This document shows positions 1-8,270 of a stretch of DNA of 45,374 bases, one piece after another; positions within the stretch are counted from its first letter, which is position 1; each line of letters begins with the position of its first letter. The stretch is taken from contig DASYAE010000201.1 in assembly GCA_036501535.1 (NCBI GenBank), positions 1 through 45,374 of the forward strand, in the 5' to 3' direction. This DNA comes from DASYAE01 sp036501535 (GTDB taxonomy: Bacteria; Actinomycetota; Actinomycetes; Streptomycetales; Catenulisporaceae). A model generated the notes under the pieces. It made no database searches and was not told the DNA's origin. It saw only the letters and a list, made by a program, of their open reading frames with translations. A program made the translations under genes and the position numbers.

Positions 1-237
1 TTCGTTCGTGGACAGTGCGAGGCTGATTTGAAGTCAAAGGCGCCCCGTGGCAATCCGCCGCGACCATGTGTTCTGGGCTGCTTCGGGTCACGCGACGGAT
101 CACCACGGACCGGTTACCGCGGTCGTCTTGCGCTGTACTCAAGTGGCCAAGCAGGCCCCGCGGTCGCCTCGAGTTCCAGCGAACTCACCGCCGTGGCCGA
201 GTCCCAGCGTGGAAAGTGAGTGCGCGGCTGAGTTTTG

Positions 238-1068
238 TTAGAAGGCGCCGGCCCGCTGCCGGTCGTGCTCGACCGTGCTGTGCGCGGTGAAGGCTGCCAG
301 GTCCTGGCGGATGGCCAGGGCGAGTTCGTGTCTGCGGGATTGCAGGTAGAAGTGACCGCCGTCGAAGAGCCTTGATGTCCATTGTGCGGTCGTGTAGTCG
401 GCCCACTTCCCGAGGCCGTCGCGGGGGACGCCGGCGTCCTTGTCTCCGCAGTAACTGCTGATGGGGCAGCCGACCTTGTATCCCGCGCGGTCCTGATATG
501 TCTCGACGGCCCGGTAGTCTGCGCGTACTGACGGGAGGATGGCGGCCAGGAGTTCCTTGTCTGCCAGCAGTGCGGGGGGTGTGCCCGCGAGGCTGGCCAG
601 ATGTGCTGTCAGTCGCTCGTCGTCCATGGTGTGGATGCCCCTGTTGAACGTGACGCACGGGGCGGCCCTGCTCGAGACGAACAGCCCGACCGGGGCGCGG
701 CCCCAGCGTCGTTCCAGCCGCAGCGCCACCTCGTACGCCACTAGGGATCCCATGCTGTGGCCGAAGAGGGCCACCGGCCGGTCCCGCCAATGCGTCAGGG
801 CCTGCGTGGCGCGGTCCGCCACCAGCCGGAGGTCCTCCAGGGCGGGCTCGGCCAGTCGGTCCTGCCGGCCGGGGTACTGCACGATCAGCACCTCGGCCGC
901 GGTGGACAGCTCCTCGGACAGCGGGATGAGGGCCGACGCCGAGCCCCCGGCGTGCGGAAAGCAGACCAGTACCGGGCGGCCCGGTCCCGCGTCGGATCCG
1001 GCGTCGTGGAACTGCCGGATCCATGCGTTGTGCACGGTGTTGTGCCGGCGTGTGACTGTGACTGCCAT
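238..1068 (-). CDS. Type II thioesterase (external editing thioesterase)
   Basis: This alpha/beta-hydrolase of about 276 residues belongs to the type II thioesterases, which remove stalled or wrong acyl groups from PKS/NRPS carrier proteins in the cytoplasm. The N-terminal CFPHAGG motif, the YPGR motif, the GHSMG nucleophile elbow (Ser near residue 105), an Asp near 211 and the His in GGHFYL near 239 make a complete triad. I chose the ATG at 1068 because AGAGG lies a few bases upstream; a GTG at 1125 would add 19 residues without a clear ribosome site. It lies 69 bases downstream of the guanidine hydrolase on the same strand, so the two are probably cotranscribed. It is one of three such hydrolases in the cluster and one of two with the normal Ser. 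Confidence 0.9.
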   Translation of the reverse strand: MAVTVTRRHNTVHNAWIRQFHDAGSDAGPGRPVLVCFPHAGGSASALIPLSEELSTAAEVLIVQYPGRQDRLAEPALEDLRLVADRATQALTHWRDRPVALFGHSMGSLVAYEVALRLERRWGRAPVGLFVSSRAAPCVTFNRGIHTMDDERLTAHLASLAGTPPALLADKELLAAILPSVRADYRAVETYQDRAGYKVGCPISSYCGDKDAGVPRDGLGKWADYTTAQWTSRLFDGGHFYLQSRRHELALAIRQDLAAFTAHSTVEHDRQRAGAF

Positions 1069-1137
1069 GGTTCCTCTCTCGTTCTTCCGTGCAGCCGGCC
1101 CGCGGACCGCGCCGCCCTCCCTCACCGGCCGAGCGCC

Positions 1138-1980
1138 TCAATCCCGCAATTCAAGCGTGCAGCACTTGACGCTGCCTCCAGCCTTGAGCAACTCGGTCAG
1201 GTCGGCGCCGACCGGGTTGTAGCCGCGCTCGCGCAGCTGCGCCGCGAGGCCGACGGCCGCCCGGGGCAGCACGACGTTGCGGCCGTCCGACAGGGCATTG
1301 AGACCGAACACCTCCGCGTCGGCCTCCCCGGCCAGGATCGCGTCCGGGAACCGCTCGGCCAGCACCGCCCGGCTCTTCGGGCAGAACGCCCCGGGGTAGT
1401 ACATGACCTCGTCGTCCCCGAGCACCGACAGGGCCGTGTCGAGGTGGTAGAACCGCGGATCGACCAGGTTCAGGCTGATCACCGGCCGGCCGAAGAACTC
1501 GCGCACCTCGTCGTGCGCCCGCGGGTCGGTGCGGAAGCCGGTTCCGGCCAGGATCTCAGTGCCCGTGGTGAGGAGGTCGCCCTCGCCCTCGTTGACGTAC
1601 TGCGCCTGCCGGACCTCGGACCAGCCGCGGTCGGCGAACCACTCCAGATAGGCCGCGGACTCGTCCATGCGCTGGGCGTGCCGGAAGCGCGCGACGAGCA
1701 CCTTGCCGTCGACGACGGTGGCGCCGTTCGCGGAGAAGACCATGTCGGGCAGCCCCGGCTCCGGCTCGATCAGCTGCACGTCGTGGCCCAGCTCGGCGAA
1801 GGTGTCGAGCAGCCACTTCCACTGGGCCAGGCCCGTGTCCGGGGAGGTGGGGCGCTCCGGGTCCATCCAGGGGTTGATCGAGTACGTGACGTCGAAGTAG
1901 GTGGGGCGGCACATCAGGTAGCGCCGAGTCGATGCGACCCGCAGCTCGTGCGTGGTCAGTTCCGGCTGTGCGTGCGGCAC
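1138..1980 (-). CDS. ArgZ/DDAH-type guanidine-group hydrolase, possible ornithine supplier
   Basis: This 280-residue protein belongs to the guanidino-group-modifying enzymes that attack arginine-like substrates through a Cys. Visible signatures are MCRP and SINPWM (Asn36), DMVFSANGA (Asn85), NEGEGD (Glu131-Asp135), FYHLDT (His179) and the C-terminal GGSVKCCTLEL (Cys273/274). The INPWM and SAN signatures resemble the cyanobacterial arginine dihydrolase domain (ArgZ/AgrE), which turns arginine into ornithine, more than Pseudomonas DDAH. That comparison is from memory. In this cluster ornithine is the substrate needed by the two N-hydroxylases, so a role in ornithine supply is plausible. The start is GTG at 1980 with AAGGGA six bases upstream. 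The alternative is dimethylarginine hydrolysis to citrulline in primary metabolism. The family is certain but the exact reaction is not. Confidence 0.8.
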   Translation of the reverse strand: MPHAQPELTTHELRVASTRRYLMCRPTYFDVTYSINPWMDPERPTSPDTGLAQWKWLLDTFAELGHDVQLIEPEPGLPDMVFSANGATVVDGKVLVARFRHAQRMDESAAYLEWFADRGWSEVRQAQYVNEGEGDLLTTGTEILAGTGFRTDPRAHDEVREFFGRPVISLNLVDPRFYHLDTALSVLGDDEVMYYPGAFCPKSRAVLAERFPDAILAGEADAEVFGLNALSDGRNVVLPRAAVGLAAQLRERGYNPVGADLTELLKAGGSVKCCTLELRD

Positions 1981-2341
1981 GGTGAGTCCCTTCTGCTGAT
2001 GAGAAGCGGGAGATTCCGGCTCGATTCCGGATTGGGAAAGGAGCCGTCGGTGTGCGCGGCGGATCGACGTGGTCTGTGACCGAATTGGCGATCGAGCCGA
2101 AATCGCGGCGGGACTGTGACCGGCCGCGAAACTGAGTGCTGATGATGAGGATCAGCCTGCGCGTGTCGAGAGCACGGCTGGAGCAGGGCTGTGCGAGTAG
2201 GGCCCCGAGGACTGTCGCGGGCCAGGCCGGCCGACTGCGAACGGTCCGAATCGTGGTAACCCCTAGGAACATACACCATCTGTGGCGAATGAGAATCCTG
2301 GTGGGGCCGAATTCGCCATGCAGCACCGGTATCCGCTTTAC

Positions 2342-2359
2342 TGTCCTGTCAGCGGGACA
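2342..2359. promoter_or_regulatory. Palindromic operator candidate, copy 1
   Basis: The sequence reads TGTCCTG, four bases, CGGGACA. Nearly the same 18-base palindrome (TGTCCTG, four bases, CAGGACA) occurs at 32284-32301 between the piperazate synthase and the second N-hydroxylase. Both copies lie in the two largest divergent gaps of the cluster, which suggests a shared regulator site. The regulator is unknown. Confidence 0.45.
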
Positions 2360-2362
2360 AGC

Positions 2363-2380
2363 GACCCCTAGCAGGGGGTC
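2363..2380. promoter_or_regulatory. Inverted repeat next to operator candidate
   Basis: GACCCC, six bases, GGGGTC forms a perfect six-base inverted repeat three bases after the preceding palindrome. It could be a second regulator site or a chance GC-rich palindrome. Confidence 0.2.
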
Positions 2381-2632
2381 CGCGCACTGCCGTCCCTTGC
2401 ACTGGTTTCTCCGGCCATTTATCGTGGCGTCGCGACGGCGCACCGACAGCGCAGCGTTCTGACGCTGTCTATGACCACGAAGGCCTGGTCTCTCGCACGA
2501 CCCGGAACGAGCCGGAACAGTGCGTCAATATGCAGATTCGCGGGTTCATCTCAACCCCGTCCGGACGGCCGGCGCGGGACACCGCCGGCGGGGTGTGAGC
2601 GGCCGGAGGATCACGGGACACTCGTCCGGTCG

Positions 2633-2703
2633 TTCACCGGATTCATCACCGGAATCACCGGGTTCAGCGGAATCACTGGGTTCAACGGGTTCAACCGATT
2701 CGT
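2633..2703. repeat. Short tandem repeats, 9-base unit nested in 18-base unit
   Basis: The block consists of 9-base units close to GGRWTCAVY. From 2651 the units alternate to give an 18-base unit, GGAATCACYGGGTTCARC, present at 2651-2668 and 2669-2686, followed by further degenerate units. The block ends about 50 bases before the carrier-protein start, in the likely 5' leader. It would encode a monotonous Phe/Ile-x-Gly peptide in one frame, but no ribosome site supports translation. Confidence 0.6.
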
Positions 2704-2754
2704 CTCGCCGGCGGGACGGCAATTCCCTTTCGGCGGAGAAAGGAAAGGCTGGCA

Positions 2755-3084
2755 ATGGAATCGTGGCCGCGGGTCCACCAGCTGGGTGGACCGGACGAGG
2801 TGTCCGAGACTCAGCCCGCGCCTTCGGGTGCGCCGGCGTCGCTCGTGCAGGGAATCTCGGCGCTGTGGGGGGAATTCCTCAACGACGGCGACGTGAAGCC
2901 CGATGACGACTTCTTCACGCTCGGCGGCAACTCGATCACCGGGATCAAGATCATCGACCGGATCGCCCAGGACCACGGTGTCGACCTCTCCGTGCGCGAC
3001 TTCTACCTCGCGCAGACCCCGGCCCGGGTCGCCGAGCTGATCGACCGGCAGCTGACCGACCGGCAGAAGGCGCGGACGCCGTGA
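2755..3084 (+). CDS. Free-standing peptidyl carrier protein
   Basis: This 109-residue protein is a single carrier domain that holds an amino acid as a thioester on a phosphopantetheine arm. The attachment motif is FFTLGGNSITG with Ser60, and helices match PCPs more than polyketide ACPs. About 30 residues of loose N-terminus precede the domain. The ATG at 2755 follows a purine-rich GGAGAAAGGAAAGG stretch. Its stop overlaps the P450 start (GTGA), and the P450 overlaps the next hydrolase (ATGA), so the three form one translationally coupled cassette. No free adenylation domain is in the window to charge it; one is expected outside. The likely role is to present an amino acid to the P450 for hydroxylation. 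Confidence 0.9.
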   Translation: MESWPRVHQLGGPDEVSETQPAPSGAPASLVQGISALWGEFLNDGDVKPDDDFFTLGGNSITGIKIIDRIAQDHGVDLSVRDFYLAQTPARVAELIDRQLTDRQKARTP

Positions 3085-4346
3085 GGTTGATACCGGGCGC
3101 CGGGACCGACACCGACCTCGACCGCATCGACCTCGACCGCGTCGACCTGTTCGACCTCGATCTCTACACCTCCGGCGATCCGCACTCGGTCTGGAGCGCG
3201 ATGCGGGCGCGCAGGCCCCTGCATCACCAGGTCCTGCCGGACGGCCGGGAGTTCTGGTCGGTGACCCGCTACGAGGACGTCTGCCGCGTGCTCGGCGACC
3301 ACCGGGAGTTCACCTCCGAGCGCGGCACGGTGTGCACCCACCTCGGCGAGGACGACCTCATGGCGGGCCGGCTGATGACGTCGACCGACCCGCCGCGGCA
3401 CACCCAGGTCCGCCGGGCGATCGGCGCCAGGCTCACCGCGCGCGCGGTGGCGCCGTCGCAGGACCGGATCAGGCGGTCGATCGTGCGCTTCCTCGAGCCG
3501 GCGCTCGACGGCGAGCCCTTCGACCTGGCCGAGCGGGCACTGCGGCTGCCGATGATCGTCGCGGGCCCGCTGCTGGGGATCCCGGAGCGGGACTGGGACG
3601 AGCTCGTCCAGCTGACCGCGATGGTGACGGCCCCCTCGGATCCGCACTTCCAGCAGGGCAGCCGGGCCGCGACGCTGGCCATCTCGCACCACGAGCTGAT
3701 CACCTACGTCACCGGCTGGGTCAAGCGGCGGCGCGCGGCCGGAGGCGAGGACGGCAGCCTGCTCGACCACCTGATGAGCCTGCGCGCGGGAGACGCGCCG
3801 CTGACCGACGAGGAGATCGCCCTCGACGGTTACAGCATCCTGCTGGGCGCCAACGTGACGACGCCGCACACTGTTTCAGGGACCGTGCACACCCTCGTCG
3901 AGCGGCCCGAGCAGTTCGCGAAGGTGCAGGCGGACCCGTCGCTGATCCCGGCCCTGGCCGAGGAGGGGCTGCGCTGGACGTCGGCCGCCGCGAACTTCAT
4001 GCGGTACGCCGTGGACGACGTGCAGATCGCCGGGGGCACGATCCCGGCCCGCGGCGCGGTCGTCGCGTGGATCGGGTCGGCCAACCGGGACGAGGCCCAG
4101 TTCGCCGATCCGCACGAGTTCGACATCACGCGCAGCGACAACAACCGCCACGTCGCCTTCGGGTTCGGGCCGCACTACTGCATCGGGGCGCCGCTGGCCC
4201 GGATGACGCTGCGGGTCTTCTTCGAGGAGCTGACCCAGCGCTTCGACTCGATCGACCTGGCCGGCGAGCCGGAGCATCTGAGGTCGTATTTCATCGCCGG
4301 GATGACCCACCTGCCGATCGCCGCGCAGAGACGGACGACGTCATGA
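3081..4346 (+). CDS. Cytochrome P450, probable carrier-bound amino acid hydroxylase
   Basis: This 421-residue soluble bacterial P450 has the K-helix ExxR motif (Glu295-Arg298) and the heme loop FGFGPHYCIG with Cys367. The I-helix reads LLGANVTTPH around residues 254-263: the two threonines are present, but the acidic residue that usually precedes them is Val259. The N-terminus has an Asp-rich stretch of DLDR-like repeats. Translation is coupled to the PCP by a GTGA overlap, so the most likely substrate is an amino acid held on that PCP, as in known PCP-dependent beta-hydroxylating P450s. An alternative is alpha-hydroxylation of the polyketide chain. Electrons could come from the ferredoxin reductase at 29201-30466; no ferredoxin gene was seen. 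Confidence 0.92.
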   Translation: MRLIPGAGTDTDLDRIDLDRVDLFDLDLYTSGDPHSVWSAMRARRPLHHQVLPDGREFWSVTRYEDVCRVLGDHREFTSERGTVCTHLGEDDLMAGRLMTSTDPPRHTQVRRAIGARLTARAVAPSQDRIRRSIVRFLEPALDGEPFDLAERALRLPMIVAGPLLGIPERDWDELVQLTAMVTAPSDPHFQQGSRAATLAISHHELITYVTGWVKRRRAAGGEDGSLLDHLMSLRAGDAPLTDEEIALDGYSILLGANVTTPHTVSGTVHTLVERPEQFAKVQADPSLIPALAEEGLRWTSAAANFMRYAVDDVQIAGGTIPARGAVVAWIGSANRDEAQFADPHEFDITRSDNNRHVAFGFGPHYCIGAPLARMTLRVFFEELTQRFDSIDLAGEPEHLRSYFIAGMTHLPIAAQRRTTS

Positions 4347-5095
4347 GAGCTGGATCGGAAGCGGCGTCCGCTACCTCGCCGTGGTTGGTCCGGCCGCCGT
4401 CGGCCGACGGCCCGGCCCGGATGTTCTGCTTCCCCTACGCGGGGACCGGAGCCTCGGCCTTCAGCGCCTGGCCGGCCGCGCTCGGCGACGTCGAGGACGT
4501 CGAGGTCTGCCCGGTGCAGTTCCCCGGCCGCGAGAACCGGTTGGGCGAACCGCACTACGGCACCTACCGGAGCCTGGCCGCCGACCTGGCCGGAGCGCTG
4601 GAGCCGTTGTCCGACCGGCCGTTCGCGTTCTTCGGGCACTGCGCCGGTGCACTGCCCGCGTTCGAGACAGTGCTCCGGCTCGCCGAGCTGGGACTGCCCT
4701 TGCCGACCTGCCTCTTCGTGTCGGGCCAGGTGGCGCCGCACGAGGAGTCGCAGGACCGGATGCTCGCCATGTCAGAGGCCGAACTGCGCGAGGAGTTGGA
4801 GGCAGTCGTGCGCAGCCGGGGGATCACGCCGCGGCCGGACATGATCGCGGTGGGACTCAACGTGCTGCTGAACGACCTCACCGCCGCGCGCGAGTACCGG
4901 CGGGCCGAGCCGGTCGCGGTGCCGTGCCCGATCGTCGTGCTGCACTGGCGGGACGACCCCGAGGTGAGCCTCGACCAGCTGCGCGGATGGAGCCAGTACT
5001 CGGACTCGGTCGAGTTCCGGGTCGTCGAGGGCGGCCATCACGACTTCATGAGCGCGCCCGAGGAGTTGCGCGCGCTGCTGACCCGCTGGCGCTGA
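4343..5095 (+). CDS. Thioesterase-like hydrolase with Cys nucleophile, candidate aminoacyl shuttle
   Basis: This 250-residue alpha/beta-hydrolase has the type II thioesterase fold signatures FPYAG, FPGREN and GGHHDF (His232/233), but its nucleophile elbow is GHCAG, so Cys100 replaces the usual Ser. Cys nucleophiles are known in the carrier-to-carrier aminoacyl transferases CmaE and SyrC, and in some peptide-releasing thioesterases. The gene overlaps the P450 stop by ATGA and is followed 24 bases later by the first PKS gene. With a free PCP and P450 upstream, and an NRPS module with a degenerate adenylation domain downstream, I infer that it may move the hydroxylated amino acid between carrier proteins. 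Ordinary editing hydrolysis is the alternative. The fold is certain; the transfer role is inferred. Confidence 0.85.
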   Translation: MRAGSEAASATSPWLVRPPSADGPARMFCFPYAGTGASAFSAWPAALGDVEDVEVCPVQFPGRENRLGEPHYGTYRSLAADLAGALEPLSDRPFAFFGHCAGALPAFETVLRLAELGLPLPTCLFVSGQVAPHEESQDRMLAMSEAELREELEAVVRSRGITPRPDMIAVGLNVLLNDLTAAREYRRAEPVAVPCPIVVLHWRDDPEVSLDQLRGWSQYSDSVEFRVVEGGHHDFMSAPEELRALLTRWR

Positions 5096-5119
5096 GTCCT
5101 GATGAGGGAAGGGGTTCGC

Positions 5120-8100
5120 ATGAGTGGCGCAGCCACCGATGTCGCCGTCATCGGCATGTCGTGCCGTTTCCCGGGCGTGCCCGGCCTGGCCGAGTTCTGG
5201 CGCCTGCTGCTCGAGGGGAGGTCGACCGTCGGGCGCTTCCCGGAGCAGAGGGTAGTGAGGTCGAACGCTGCTTCCCACCCGGACGCGGCAACGATGGCGG
5301 CGGGCTCGTTCTTCGACCGCGTCGACGGGTTCGACGCGCAGTTCTTCGGAACGGACGCGGCCGAGGCGACCGCGATGGACCCGGTGCAGCGGCTGGGGCT
5401 GGAACTGGCCTGGGAGGCCGTCGAGGACGCGGGTGTTCCGGCGGCCGCGCTCGCCGGCCGCGAGATCGACGTCCTCGTCGGCGCCGCGTCCTCCGGATAC
5501 GACGTGCTGCGCCGGCTTTCCGGCGCCGACCTCGACGACCACTACGCCGCGCTCGGCTCGAGCAGTGCGCTGATCGCGAACCGGATCTCAAGCCTCTTTG
5601 ACGTGCGCGGTATGAGCTTCTGCGCGGATTCGGGCCAGTCCTCGTCCCTCGTGTCGGTCGCGCTGGCCTGCGAGCGGATCCGCAGTGGCGCGGTCGGGAT
5701 GGCGATCGTGGGCGGCGTGAACCTGATCGTCGATCCGCAGACCGGGCTCGGCCTGGCGAATCTGGGTGCTCTCTCGCCAGACGGACGCTGCTTCACCTTC
5801 GACGAGCGGGCCAGCGGCTTCGTGCGGGGCGAGGGCGGGGCGTTCGTCCTGCTGAAGCGGCGCGACCTCGCCGTGGCCGATGGCGATCACATTTACGCGG
5901 TGGTGCGCGGCTGGGGCGTCGGCAGCGGCGGCGCGTCCTCCCGGATGCCCGACCCCAGTCCCGGCGGGCAGGCGGCGGCCGTGCTGTCAGCCCTCGAACG
6001 CGCGGCCGTCCCGTTCGACGGCGTCGACTACATCGAGGCCCACGGCACCGGCACCCGGCTCGGCGATCCGGCCGAGATATCCGGCCTGCGCAAGGTTTTC
6101 CGGGCGACCGGGCGGAGCCGTCCGGTGGTGATCGGCTCGGTGAAGACGAACGTCGGGCACCTGGAGCCGGCCGCGGGAATCGTCGGATTCGTGAAGGCGG
6201 CGCTCTGCGTGGACCGCGGCCGTCTGGTCCCGAGCCTGAACTTCCGGTCCCCGAACCCTGCGATCCCGGGCTTCCAGGAGGACTTCGAGGTTCTGACGGC
6301 CGCGCGGGCTTGGCCGGGCGCTCCGGATCGTCCGCGGCGGGCCGGGGTGTCGGCGTTCGGGATGGGCGGCACTAACGCGCACGTGATCCTCGAGCAGGCA
6401 CCCGAGGTACGGACAGAACCATGTGCGGCCGCGGGCCAAAGCTCTGATGGCGCAGTGCTGCCGTGGGTGCTGTCGGCGCGGTCGGAGGCGGCACTGCAGG
6501 AGCAGGCCGCGCGGTTGCGGGATCTCGTGGCCGCGGACGCCTCGCTGTCGACGGCCGACGTGGGGCACTCGCTGGTGTCGACGAGGTCGATGTTCGAGCA
6601 CCGGGCGGTGGTGCTGACCGGCGGGCGCGAGGAGTCGCTGGCCGGTCTGGACGCGGTGGCTGCGGGCGGGGATTCGGCGCGGGTGGTGCGCGGTGTGGTT
6701 GCAGGGCCGGTGGGTCCGGTGGGGCCACTGGGTCCCGTCGTCTTCGTGTTCCCGGGTCAGGGGTCTCAGTGGCCGGGCATGGGCAGGCGGCTGTACGCGG
6801 AGTCAGAGGTCTTCGCGCGCCGGATCGACGAGTGCGCGCGGGCTCTGGCACCGTGGGTGGACTGGTCGCTCGTGGACGTGGTGACCGGTGCGCCGTCGGC
6901 TGCGTCGCTGGACCGGGTGGACGTGGTCCAGCCGGCGCTGTTCGCGGTGATGGTGTCGCTGGCGCAGGTCTGGCAGTCGCTGGGCGTCGTCCCCGACGCC
7001 GTGGTGGGGCACTCGCAGGGCGAGATCGCCGCGGCGTGCGTCTCGGGTGCGCTCTCGCTCGAGGACGCTGCGCGCGTCGTCGCCCTGCGTAGCCGGGCAT
7101 TGGTCGAACTGGCCGGCCTGGGCGGCGGGATGAGCGCGGTGTCCGCGTCCCCACAGTGGGTCCAGGACCGGTTGATGCAGTGGTCCGGGCGGCTCTCCAC
7201 GGCGGCGGTCAACGGGCCTGCGTCGGTGGTGCTCTCCGGGGACGACGAGGCGCTGGACCTGTTCGCCGCGGCGGCGGCCGAGGACGGTGTCAGGGTACGG
7301 CGGGTCAAGGTGGACTACGCGTCGCACTCCCACCACGTCGAGCGCATCCGTGACCGCCTGCTCGAGGCCACCGCGGGTCTCTCGCCGACGGAGTCAGCGG
7401 TGGAATTCCACTCCACGGTCACCGGCGGACTGCTCAACACGCGCGTGCTCGACGGCTCGTACTGGTACGACAACCTGCGCTCGACGGTACGTTTCGGCGA
7501 GGTCGTGGAGCGCCTGATGCGTGACCGCGGCGGTGTGTTCGTGGAAGTCAGCCCGCATCCGGTGCTCGAGGTGGCGATGGAGGAGGCCGCTGATGCGCTG
7601 GCGGCGCCGCCGGTGGTGGCGGGCACCCTGCACAAGGACGACGGGAGTTGGGGCAAGGTCCTGACATCGGCGGCAGAGCTGCATGTGCGCAGCGTGCCGG
7701 TGGACTGGGAGGCGGCGTTCGCCGCGGACCGGCCGCGGCGCAGGATCGGACTGCCGACGTATGCGTTCCAGCGGCAGCGGTACTGGCTGACAGTGCCCGA
7801 TGACGCGGACGATGCGAACCCGGGCTCTTCTGTGGGGGCCGCCAGCACCAGGGCGGCGGAACTGGGTTCGGAGCCGGCGGTCCTCGACCTCGTCTGCGCC
7901 GAGACCGCGGCGGTGCTCAGCACAAAGAACGCTGATCTGACCGGCTTCGATCTCGCCGCGAGATCGACGGAGACGTTCAAGGACCTGGGTTTCGACTCGT
8001 CGATGGCTGTGCGGCTGCGCAACCGGCTCACCGCCGCGGCCGGCGTGCGGCTCCCGGCCACCGTCGCGTTCTCGTATCCGACTCCGCAGGCGCTCGGACG

Positions 8101-8215
8101 CCACATCTTCTCCCTGCTCGTGCCGGAGCAAACGGTGCAGGAGACGGTTCGGGGTCCGGAAAGCCATAGCGACGACGAGCTGTACGAACTGATCGACCGC
8201 GGATACGCGCTCTGA
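5120..8215 (+). CDS. PKS loading module KSQ-AT-ACP, propionyl starter predicted
   Basis: This protein of about 1031 residues has KS, AT and ACP domains and no reductive domains. In the KS active site the usual Cys is Gln: the motif reads ADSGQSSSLV with the Gln codon at 5636-5638, while the HGTGT and NVGH histidines remain. Such KSQ domains decarboxylate the loaded extender to make a starter unit. The AT has GHSQG (Ser near 632) and YASH, the usual methylmalonyl signature, so the starter should be propionyl. The ACP has GFDSS with Ser near 960. The C-terminus DDELYELIDRGYAL is a typical docking tail. I prefer the ATG at 5120, preceded by GGGAAGGGG, over the ATG at 5102. Confidence 0.93.
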   Translation: MSGAATDVAVIGMSCRFPGVPGLAEFWRLLLEGRSTVGRFPEQRVVRSNAASHPDAATMAAGSFFDRVDGFDAQFFGTDAAEATAMDPVQRLGLELAWEAVEDAGVPAAALAGREIDVLVGAASSGYDVLRRLSGADLDDHYAALGSSSALIANRISSLFDVRGMSFCADSGQSSSLVSVALACERIRSGAVGMAIVGGVNLIVDPQTGLGLANLGALSPDGRCFTFDERASGFVRGEGGAFVLLKRRDLAVADGDHIYAVVRGWGVGSGGASSRMPDPSPGGQAAAVLSALERAAVPFDGVDYIEAHGTGTRLGDPAEISGLRKVFRATGRSRPVVIGSVKTNVGHLEPAAGIVGFVKAALCVDRGRLVPSLNFRSPNPAIPGFQEDFEVLTAARAWPGAPDRPRRAGVSAFGMGGTNAHVILEQAPEVRTEPCAAAGQSSDGAVLPWVLSARSEAALQEQAARLRDLVAADASLSTADVGHSLVSTRSMFEHRAVVLTGGREESLAGLDAVAAGGDSARVVRGVVAGPVGPVGPLGPVVFVFPGQGSQWPGMGRRLYAESEVFARRIDECARALAPWVDWSLVDVVTGAPSAASLDRVDVVQPALFAVMVSLAQVWQSLGVVPDAVVGHSQGEIAAACVSGALSLEDAARVVALRSRALVELAGLGGGMSAVSASPQWVQDRLMQWSGRLSTAAVNGPASVVLSGDDEALDLFAAAAAEDGVRVRRVKVDYASHSHHVERIRDRLLEATAGLSPTESAVEFHSTVTGGLLNTRVLDGSYWYDNLRSTVRFGEVVERLMRDRGGVFVEVSPHPVLEVAMEEAADALAAPPVVAGTLHKDDGSWGKVLTSAAELHVRSVPVDWEAAFAADRPRRRIGLPTYAFQRQRYWLTVPDDADDANPGSSVGAASTRAAELGSEPAVLDLVCAETAAVLSTKNADLTGFDLAARSTETFKDLGFDSSMAVRLRNRLTAAAGVRLPATVAFSYPTPQALGRHIFSLLVPEQTVQETVRGPESHSDDELYELIDRGYAL

Positions 8216-8270
8216 CAAGCGCCGGCAAGCATCGGAAAGCACGCCCGCCCGTACGTCCAAGCAATCGTCT

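Larger units (their letters stand above)
1981..2754. promoter_or_regulatory. Divergent intergenic control region
   Basis: This 774-base gap separates the minus-strand guanidine hydrolase pair from the long plus-strand biosynthetic run, so both promoters should lie here. I see no convincing gene: short open frames exist but lack ribosome sites and recognisable protein. It holds an 18-base palindrome (2342-2359), a second inverted repeat (2363-2380), a weak palindrome with arms ACACC/GGTGT around CGCCGGCG (2579-2596), and a block of 9-base repeats (2633-2703). I could not place -35/-10 boxes with confidence. Confidence 0.6.

Noticed and set aside
2583..2590. CGCCGGCG as an LmbU binding box
   Set aside because: The eight-base string is expected by chance more than ten times in DNA of this GC content, so on its own it carries little weight.
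2471..2896. A small gene containing the Phe/Ile-x-Gly repeats
   Set aside because: It overlaps the carrier-protein gene, lacks a ribosome site, and turns into Arg/Ser-rich sequence after the repeats.
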